Below are positions 58,664-64,000 of a DNA stretch of 64,000 bases, piece by piece. The position numbers were made by a program, and so were the translations under genes. Source of the stretch: Bifidobacterium avesanii (GTDB lineage Bacteria; Actinomycetota; Actinomycetes; Actinomycetales; Bifidobacteriaceae); contig NZ_WBSN01000008.1 of the NCBI RefSeq assembly GCF_009299475.1, positions 1-64,000 on the forward strand, given 5' to 3'. Under the pieces are notes generated by a model. The model did not search any database, had not been told where the DNA came from, and saw only the letters and a list, made by a program, of their open reading frames with translations. Numbering within the stretch: position 1 is the first letter of the stretch; each line of letters opens with the position of its first letter.

Positions 58664-59698
58664 ATGACAGCATCGCAAGCACCGCGCCGAAAGCAGGCCA
58701 AACCGCAGCTCTCCCAACTGGCCAGAGAGATCGGCGTCTCCGCGGCCACCGTGTCCAAGGTGGTCCACGGACACCCGGATGTCTCGGACAAAACCCGCGA
58801 AAAGGTCGAACAGGCACTGGAACGCGCCGGATACCGCAGGCCGGCCACCGCGCGCCCGCATTCCGGCTATCTCGAAATCGCGTTCCGCGAGCTGGACGAG
58901 CTATGGTCGATGGAAATGCTGCGCGGCCTGCAGGCATGCGCGAACGAGCACGGCATGAACGTGTCGATCTCCGAACTGCACACGTTGGGCACCCCCAGCG
59001 ACGACTGGGTTGAGGGACTCATCAAGCGCAATCCGGTCGGCGTGCTGCTGGTCTTCACCGATCTGACTGCCGAGCAGGCCGCCAAGCTCGCCCGCCGGCA
59101 CATCCCCCACGCGGTCAGCGACCCTCGCGGAAACGCCCTGCCCGGCAGCGCGATCCTGCGCTCCGACAGCTGGAACGGCGGCGTCACCGCCACCCGCCAC
59201 CTCATCGCCCTCGGCCATACCCGCATCGCCTGCATCTCCGGCAATCGCATCGCCGCCGGCGCCCGCGCCCGCGAAGACGGCTACCGCTTCGCCCTGGACG
59301 AGGCCGGCATCCCCTTCGACCCAGACCTGTGCCTGCCCGGCGAATTCACGTCGAAAACCGGCTACGAGCAGGCGCTCAAGCTGCTGCGTCTGCCAAACCG
59401 CCCCACCGCCATCTTCACCGGCAACGATCTGCAAGCCCTCGGCGCCTACAAAGCGGCCCGCGAATGCGGGCTGCGCATCCCCGAGGACCTCTCCATCGTG
59501 GGCTTCGACGACATCCCCACCGCGGCCATGATGGCCCCGGCGCTCACCACCATCCGCAACCCCATCGCGCAGCTCGCTCACAAGGCCGGCGAACTGCTCA
59601 TCGCCATGCAGCAGGGCCAGCCCGTGCCGCACGAGACAGTCTTCCCCACCTCACTGGTGGTCCGCGAAAGCACCACCGCGCCACCCACACAAGCGTGA
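58664..59698 (+). CDS. LacI family transcriptional repressor (GH67 locus)
   Basis: A 344-residue repressor with helix-turn-helix LSQLAREIGVSAATVSKVV (about 17-35), hinge, and sensor domain ending SLVVREST. It is divergent from the SBP-GH67 operon and shares most of its recognition helix with the LacI at 52 kb. TATGCT (58651-58656) ends seven bases before the ATG at 58664 with no Shine-Dalgarno, so the mRNA may be leaderless. A single operator-like half palindrome, TTTTACGAAAAT, lies at 58634-58645. An ATG at 58625 lies upstream of the promoter element. Confidence 0.9.
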   Translation: MTASQAPRRKQAKPQLSQLAREIGVSAATVSKVVHGHPDVSDKTREKVEQALERAGYRRPATARPHSGYLEIAFRELDELWSMEMLRGLQACANEHGMNVSISELHTLGTPSDDWVEGLIKRNPVGVLLVFTDLTAEQAAKLARRHIPHAVSDPRGNALPGSAILRSDSWNGGVTATRHLIALGHTRIACISGNRIAAGARAREDGYRFALDEAGIPFDPDLCLPGEFTSKTGYEQALKLLRLPNRPTAIFTGNDLQALGAYKAARECGLRIPEDLSIVGFDDIPTAAMMAPALTTIRNPIAQLAHKAGELLIAMQQGQPVPHETVFPTSLVVRESTTAPPTQA

Positions 59699-59729
59699 AT
59701 CCGTGTGAAACCGGGTTAGAATGGCTCCC

Positions 59730-60584
59730 ATGGCAGCAGAGACTTCCCCCGCAAATCCCAGCAATCCCGGCAACCCCAGCAGCACCGGCAACGGCACGGC
59801 GCAGCTCATCCCGGCGCAGCGCCAGCAGATCATTCTGGAGCAGCTGCGGGCGTCCGGGGTGGCGACCATCAAGACGCTGGTGGCGCAGTTCGGAGTCTCG
59901 CACATGACCATCCGCCGCGACATCGCGGCCCTCGAACAGGCCGGTCAGGTGATCTCGGTGCCGGGCGGCGTGCAGCTCGCCTCGCTGCCGGTCAAGACGC
60001 CGCCGCGACAGCGCGAGGAGCGCGCCAAGCTGGAGATGCCGCGCAAGCAGAGCATCGCCAGACTCGCGGACGGACTCATCCACGACAACATGACCATCAT
60101 CGCGGACGCGGGCACCACCTGCCAGGCGCTGGCGCCCTACCTTGGGCAGCGCCGCAACGTCACGGTCATCACCAATGACTTCTACACCGCCGAGGGCCTG
60201 TTCGCCTACCCCGGCGTGCACATCATCCACACGGGCGGCGAGGTGGACCCGGAGAGCTACTCCACCATGGGACTGCTGGCCACCACGATCCTCAACACCA
60301 TCAACGCCGACGTGTACTTCATGAGCACCGGCGCGTGGAGCGTCGACTGCGGCGTCACCACGACCAGCGTGGACAAGGTGGAGTTCAAGAAGGCCGCCAT
60401 GCGCTGCGCGGACGCGACGTTCCTGCTGGCTGACAGCACCAAGTACGGCGTGCGCGAGACCTACCGCGTGGTGGGGCTCGACGAGCTGGACGGCATCGTC
60501 ACGGACGAGGAGCTCACACGGGAGGCCCGCCAGCGCATCGAGGAGAACATGGGCGTCGACCTGCGTTTGGCCCCGCTGGACTGA
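59730..60584 (+). CDS. DeoR family transcriptional regulator
   Basis: A 284-residue regulator. A Pro/Asn/Ser-rich start is followed by the DeoR helix-turn-helix (RQQIILEQLRASG through FGVSHMTIRRDI, about 32-70), then a sugar-phosphate isomerase-like sensor with IADAGTT and TNDF. The ligand is probably a phosphorylated intermediate of the uronate or ketodeoxy-acid genes just downstream on the other strand. TAGAAT (59717-59722) ends seven bases before the ATG at 59730; the ATG at 59721 overlaps that hexamer, so it is not used here. Confidence 0.9.
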   Translation: MAAETSPANPSNPGNPSSTGNGTAQLIPAQRQQIILEQLRASGVATIKTLVAQFGVSHMTIRRDIAALEQAGQVISVPGGVQLASLPVKTPPRQREERAKLEMPRKQSIARLADGLIHDNMTIIADAGTTCQALAPYLGQRRNVTVITNDFYTAEGLFAYPGVHIIHTGGEVDPESYSTMGLLATTILNTINADVYFMSTGAWSVDCGVTTTSVDKVEFKKAAMRCADATFLLADSTKYGVRETYRVVGLDELDGIVTDEELTREARQRIEENMGVDLRLAPLD

Positions 60585-60645
60585 GGCGGATCCGGGCCAT
60601 CGAGCCTATCCGGCTGTTGGAGCCCACCGGACCCATACGCCAAAA

Positions 60646-60695
60646 GGGGCGGTTGCCCGACCGCATAGCCATCCATGCGATCGGGCAACCGCCCC
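60646..60695. terminator. Convergent hairpin between deoR and the kinase gene
   Basis: GGGGCGGTTGCCCGA (60646-60660) pairs perfectly with TCGGGCAACCGCCCC (60681-60695), with an inner CGCAT / ATGCG stem. It lies between convergent genes. Confidence 0.75.
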
Positions 60696-60715
60696 TCAGT
60701 CAATAGTCAATACCT

Positions 60716-61294
60716 TCAGCCGAGCTGCGCAAGCACCTCGTCGGCCACGGATTCGCCGCTCTCCGTGTCGGCGTTGTTGTCGACCGTCACGTGCTTCGCG
60801 CCGACCCACGCGCAGGTCGCGCCGGAGGCCTTGGCCCAGAACTCGTCCCAGTGCTCGAGCTTCCACGCGTCGCGGCTCAGGCCACGGGCGATCAGGCGGG
60901 TGCGCACGGTCTCGCCGTCCACCTTCACATGCACCACCACGGGCTCGGCGTCCTCGGGCCAGCTGAATTCCGCGCGGACGTTCTCCACGAACGCGTCGTC
61001 CGCGAAGTAGGCGCCGAACGGGGCGTCGAAGATGACCGGCGTGCCGAGGGCGAGGTTGTCCGCGCCGATGCCGAGCAGCGTGCGGTACTCCATCGGCATG
61101 AGGTCATCGCGGTAGTAGTCGTTGCCGTCGCGCTCGGAGGCGTCGTAGCCGCGGGACTCGAGCAGCATGCCGGTGAACCCGTTGCACACCACGTCCTTGT
61201 CGAGGTACAGGCCGCCGACGCGCTTGGCCAGCTCTTTGGCCACGCGGGACTTACCGGAGCCCGCGGGACCGATCACGAAGAACGCCCGGGTCAT
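60716..61294 (-). CDS. P-loop small-molecule kinase, candidate 2-keto-3-deoxy acid kinase
   Basis: A 192-residue ATP-binding protein with Walker A GPAGSGKS (about 9-16) in the AAA_33/shikimate-gluconate kinase style, and PVIFDAPFG at the second strand. It is not PfkB-like, the usual fold of 2-keto-3-deoxygluconate kinase. Its ATG overlaps the MFS stop by one base (TGATG), and it shares an operon direction with eda. A gluconate or ketodeoxygluconate kinase role would complete the pathway to KDPG; this is a guess from context. Confidence 0.75.
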   Translation of the reverse strand: MTRAFFVIGPAGSGKSRVAKELAKRVGGLYLDKDVVCNGFTGMLLESRGYDASERDGNDYYRDDLMPMEYRTLLGIGADNLALGTPVIFDAPFGAYFADDAFVENVRAEFSWPEDAEPVVVHVKVDGETVRTRLIARGLSRDAWKLEHWDEFWAKASGATCAWVGAKHVTVDNNADTESGESVADEVLAQLG

Positions 61295-62661
61295 CACGCG
61301 GCCGCCTTCACGGACTGGGTCTTCGCGGAACGGTCCTTGACGAAGAACAGGTAGGACGCGGCGCCCACGAGCAGCAGCACGCCGGCCACCACGAAGGCGA
61401 GGGTGAAGTTGTGACCGGTGGAGTCGAGGATGTAGCCGGTGAGCATCGGGGCCATGGCGGCGCCCATGAAGCCGCCGAAGTTCTGGATGGCGCCGAGGGA
61501 GGAGACCTGGTCGGGCGCGGCCACGTCGGACGCGAGGGTCCACATGCAGCCGATCGGGACCTGGGAGGCGAAGTAGCCGATGCACAGCAGCACCATGGAC
61601 AGCGCGGTGTTGTCCACGTAGCCGACCGGGAGCACGGCGATCGCGGCGAGGAAGGCGCCGCCGACGATCGGGACCTTGCGGGCCACGATGGTGGAACGGC
61701 CGGCCTCAAGCAGCTTGCCGGACAGCCAGCCGCCGGTGAGGACGCCCACGATGCCGCACAGGTACGGCAGGGCGGCGAGCCAGCCGGAGGTCATCAGGTC
61801 GAAGCCGCGGGCGGTCTGCAGGTAGGTGGGCAGCCAGGTGAGGAAGACCCACACGGTGTAGAAGATGCCGAAGGCGCCGATGATCATGAAGTAGGTGTTG
61901 GCCTGCTTGAACAGGGACAGCCAGCCGTTGCCGGACTTCTTCTTGCCGTTCTCGCCGGCCTTGTTGGCCTCGGCGTTCATCTCGGCGGCGAGCTTGGCCC
62001 ACTCCTCGCCCTTGATGGCGGCGGTTTCCTGAATGGTGGGGTTGCGGTAGCAGATCACCCAGATGAGGGTGACGAGCAGGCCGATGCCGCCCACGATGAG
62101 GAACATGCCGCGCCAGCCGGTGGCGATGAGCAGCATGGTCAGGACCGGCGGGGCGATGGCGTTGGCGATCTGCGAACCGGTGTTCACGATGGAGACGGGC
62201 AGGGCCTTCTCCTTCTCGTCGAACCAGTTGTCGCACACCTTGAGGCCGGCGGTGAAGAACGGGGACTCGGTCACGCCCAGCAGCACGCGGAACGCGTAGA
62301 AGGCGCCGTAGCTGCTCGCGGTGGCGGACAGCAGGGAGACGATGGACCACAGCGTGGCGGCCCAGGAGTAGACGCGCTTCGGGCCGAGCTTGTCCACCAG
62401 GTAGCCGGCGGGCAGGTTCGCGATGGCGTACGGCCAGGAGAACGCCGCGAGGATCAGGCCCATCTGCGTGGAGCTCAGGCCGAACTCGTGGGCGATGGTG
62501 GTGTTCGCGATGCTCAGGTTGCTGCGGTCGAGATAGTTGACGACGCCGCCGATGACCAGCAGGGCGACGAAGAACCAGCGCAGGCGCTTGCTCTTGGCGA
62601 CCTCGCCGGCCGACAGGCTCTTCGCCTGCGGCTGCGCGGTGGAGGACACGGTTTCACTCAT
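61294..62661 (-). CDS. MFS transporter, anion:cation symporter family (uronate/aldonate type)
   Basis: A 455-residue transporter with about twelve helices resembling ExuT/GudP/DgoT carriers. DRSNLSIANTTIAHEFGLS in helix 1 and GYLVDKLGPKRV after helix 2 are typical of the anion:cation symporter family. GAGGTG lies before the ATG at 62661. It would import hexuronate, aldonate or a 2-keto-3-deoxy acid feeding the KDPG aldolase encoded upstream. It is translationally coupled to the kinase gene downstream. Confidence 0.88.
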   Translation of the reverse strand: MSETVSSTAQPQAKSLSAGEVAKSKRLRWFFVALLVIGGVVNYLDRSNLSIANTTIAHEFGLSSTQMGLILAAFSWPYAIANLPAGYLVDKLGPKRVYSWAATLWSIVSLLSATASSYGAFYAFRVLLGVTESPFFTAGLKVCDNWFDEKEKALPVSIVNTGSQIANAIAPPVLTMLLIATGWRGMFLIVGGIGLLVTLIWVICYRNPTIQETAAIKGEEWAKLAAEMNAEANKAGENGKKKSGNGWLSLFKQANTYFMIIGAFGIFYTVWVFLTWLPTYLQTARGFDLMTSGWLAALPYLCGIVGVLTGGWLSGKLLEAGRSTIVARKVPIVGGAFLAAIAVLPVGYVDNTALSMVLLCIGYFASQVPIGCMWTLASDVAAPDQVSSLGAIQNFGGFMGAAMAPMLTGYILDSTGHNFTLAFVVAGVLLLVGAASYLFFVKDRSAKTQSVKAAA

Positions 62662-62707
62662 GATGCACCTCATCGTGTAGTGGGTATGGGAATGATTGAC
62701 GGGAAGT

Positions 62708-62740
62708 CCCCGGCGGGCGCAGGGTGGGCGTCCGCCGGGG
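62708..62740. promoter_or_regulatory. Intercistronic hairpin between eda and the MFS gene
   Basis: CCCCGGCGG (62708-62716) pairs with CCGCCGGGG (62732-62740). The 145-base gap between the two genes may also hold a separate promoter. No U tract follows on the coding strand. Confidence 0.45.
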
Positions 62741-62806
62741 GATTTAGGGGTTATCGGAAGGAGAAGATTGGTCCGACCGGCTCGGCGCTTCGACGCGCCG
62801 GGACGC

Positions 62807-63463
62807 TCAGTGCTTGGCGGCTCGGGCCTCGCGCACGGCCTCCAGCATGGTGCGGGCGGCCTCGGTCACGTGGGCGTAGTCGCCGTCGGCCTTGGCGGCC
62901 TTGGTGATGTAGCTGCCGACGCCGAGCACCAGCGAGCCGGCGTTGATCCACTCGGCGGCGTTCTCGGCGGTCACGCCGCCGGACGGCATGAGCGGGGCCC
63001 AGGCCAGCGGGGCGGACACGCTCTTGACGTAGGCGCGGCCGGTGACCTCGGTCGGGAACAGCTTGACGATGTCGGCGCCGGCTTCGAGGGTGTCGACGAT
63101 CTCCGTCGGCGTCATGGCGCCGGTGATGGAGACGACCTGGTAACGGTTGGCGGTGCGGATCATCTCCGGGTTGAGGTTCGGGCTGATCAGCATGCGCGCG
63201 CCGCACTCGATGGCCTTGAAGGCGGCGGCCGGGTCCAGCACGGTGCCGGCGCCGACGACGACGTCCGGGTACTTGGAGGACAGCTCGCGGATGATGTCGA
63301 AGGCGCCCGGCGTGGACAGGGTCACCTCGAGGGCCTTGATGCCGCCGGCGATGGCGGCCTCGCAGACGTTCATGGCCTCGTCGCGGTCGTTCAGACGGAC
63401 GATGACAAGAACTCCGGTATCAACGACAGCGTCAAGCGCTGAGATCTTGTAGTTGTTAAGCAT
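62807..63463 (-). CDS. eda: 2-dehydro-3-deoxy-phosphogluconate (KDPG) aldolase
   Basis: A 218-residue class I aldolase that splits KDPG to pyruvate and glyceraldehyde-3-phosphate. Catalytic Glu46 is in ALEVTLST, the Schiff-base Lys134 in DIVKLFPTE, and SGGV follows as phosphate loop. TAGCAT (63476-63471) ends seven bases before the ATG; a second promoter, TTGAAA-17-TAGTGT, lies further out. It begins the eda-MFS-kinase run and probably handles glucuronate-derived KDPG. The KDPG-forming enzymes (uxaC, uxuA/B, kdgK) are not in the window. Confidence 0.93.
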   Translation of the reverse strand: MLNNYKISALDAVVDTGVLVIVRLNDRDEAMNVCEAAIAGGIKALEVTLSTPGAFDIIRELSSKYPDVVVGAGTVLDPAAAFKAIECGARMLISPNLNPEMIRTANRYQVVSITGAMTPTEIVDTLEAGADIVKLFPTEVTGRAYVKSVSAPLAWAPLMPSGGVTAENAAEWINAGSLVLGVGSYITKAAKADGDYAHVTEAARTMLEAVREARAAKH

Positions 63464-63508
63464 GACTCACATGCTATCCCACAGTTTCACAGCAAGCAAC
63501 ACGGATTC

Positions 63509-63537
63509 ACACTACGGCGTTTCCATTGCAATTTCAA
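63509..63537 (-). promoter_or_regulatory. Distal promoter of the eda operon
   Basis: On the minus strand TTGAAA (63537-63532) and TAGTGT (63514-63509) have a 17-base spacer, giving a leader of about 40 bases before the eda ATG. Confidence 0.5.
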
Positions 63538-63583
63538 CGGTTTTATAGTGTTTTCATTGGGACAATTCCGGGAAATTTGTTCA

Positions 63584-63623
63584 CATGGAATCACAAATCT
63601 CAAATTTGGCTCATGGAATCACA
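63584..63623. repeat. Direct repeat upstream of eda, possible DeoR sites
   Basis: CATGGAATCACA occurs at 63584-63595 and 63612-63623, 28 bases apart, roughly 50-90 bases upstream of the distal eda promoter. TCACATCCATGTGA overlaps the second copy as an imperfect palindrome. Confidence 0.5.
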
Positions 63624-63756
63624 TCCATGTGACCCTGCACGGACCGGCGGGCGACAGGAGCGGCGCGCTGGCATGCGCCCGGCATGCGTTCGGCTGGCAT
63701 GCGCGTATGGCACATGGGTGCGGCGCGCGCGACGACGAGATCGGCATCGCCACCAG

Positions 63757-63784
63757 CGTCAACACAACGTCAACAGCGTCAACA
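63757..63784. repeat. Triple CGTCAACA repeat
   Basis: CGTCAACA starts at 63757, 63768 and 63777, reading TTGACG three times on the minus strand. It lies in non-coding sequence at the right end of the window. Confidence 0.7.
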
Positions 63785-64000
63785 GCGGCGCCACGCTTGG
63801 CAAAGGGCTGTATTTCGGCCAAGACCGCCCGTCCCGGCGCCCGTTCACCCGTCTTCTCTTCACGCCGGCCCGCGCCCACGCACGTCAAGCCGAACGAACC
63901 CGGTGCGATACAGCCACGTCCGACGTCGCCCCGCACTCAATCCGCTCAATTTACCGTCCATCTCGATCAGATTGAGCGAATCCAGTGCGTGACGACGCAA

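Larger units (their letters stand above)
63464..64000. other. Right-end intergenic region with promoter and repeats
   Basis: No gene is supported; the one long frame (63526-63975) has Arg/His-rich, non-coding-like composition. It holds the eda promoter, a direct repeat CATGGAATCACA at 63584 and 63612, three CGTCAACA repeats near 63757-63784, and an inverted repeat CGCTCAAT / ATTGAGCG at 63943-63978 that may be a terminator or operator. Confidence 0.55.

Noticed and set aside
63529..63543. ATTTCAACGGTTTT, similar to the reversed core of repeat copy 3
   Set aside because: No dyads nearby; it overlaps the -35 of the eda promoter and is probably coincidental.
63526..63975. A 149-codon frame at the right end
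   Set aside because: No ribosome binding site, Arg/His-rich composition, and it contains the promoter and repeat signals of eda.
1..64000. tRNA, rRNA, CRISPR arrays, prophage or integrative elements
   Set aside because: Scanned by eye in all intergenic gaps; no cloverleaf with a TTCRA arm, no regularly spaced repeat-spacer array and no integrase or phage genes were found.

Overview
The window looks like chromosomal DNA of a Bifidobacterium or a very close actinobacterial relative. It is GC-rich by eye, with strong G/C at third codon positions and GTG starts. It carries the actinobacterial zwf-opcA pair, a GlfT2-like galactofuranosyltransferase, LGFP-repeat wall hydrolases and a plant-glycan locus built from LacI repressors and CUT1 ABC importers. 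No rRNA, tRNA, CRISPR array, transposase, integrase or phage gene was seen.

Layout. 0-2 kb: the start of a gene running off the left edge, then a DUF559 endonuclease-like gene between inverted copies of a 96-bp repeat. 2-8 kb: the oxidative pentose phosphate genes zwf, opcA and pgl, converging on gnd across two related hairpins. 8-23.7 kb: housekeeping and envelope genes, almost all on the minus strand (MATE exporter, class II amidotransferase, kup, tatD, a heterodimeric ABC exporter, murA, a dihydroorotate dehydrogenase-family enzyme, a CPBP protease, a NUDIX hydrolase). 23.8-40.7 kb: cell-surface polymer genes (GlfT2-like and other GT2 transferases, a Wzm/Wzt exporter, two tandem paralogous membrane proteins, and two secreted LGFP-repeat wall hydrolases, one NlpC/P60 and one GH25). 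41-46.7 kb: a cytosine-deaminase-like amidohydrolase in an operon with an NMT1/SsuABC-type importer, behind a leader that can form two mutually exclusive hairpins, followed by an MFS gene. 46.6-63.5 kb: a glucuronoxylan/uronate locus (GH43, CUT1 permeases, two binding proteins, two LacI repressors, a GH28-like protein, GH67 alpha-glucuronidase, a DeoR regulator, an MFS transporter, a P-loop kinase and KDPG aldolase).

How the genes fit together. In the last locus the binding proteins and permeases would import substituted xylo-oligosaccharides. GH67 would remove (methyl)glucuronate and GH43 would release xylose or arabinose. The eda-MFS-kinase operon would take up and finish degrading uronate or a 2-keto-3-deoxy acid. 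The two LacI genes are each divergent from a binding-protein gene, and their control regions share TTTCGTA-type half-sites, which suggests joint control.

The least conventional signals are these: the 96-bp composite repeat (three copies, always 26+44+26 bp); a 58-bp-arm inverted repeat next to the CPBP gene; the alternative-fold leader at 41.0 kb; a 14-bp palindrome shared by two distant promoters; and thirteen genes with a TANNNT-like hexamer 6-8 nt before the start codon and no clear Shine-Dalgarno sequence, which points to leaderless mRNAs. All gene ends given include the stop codon. All functions come from reading the sequence; no database search was run.
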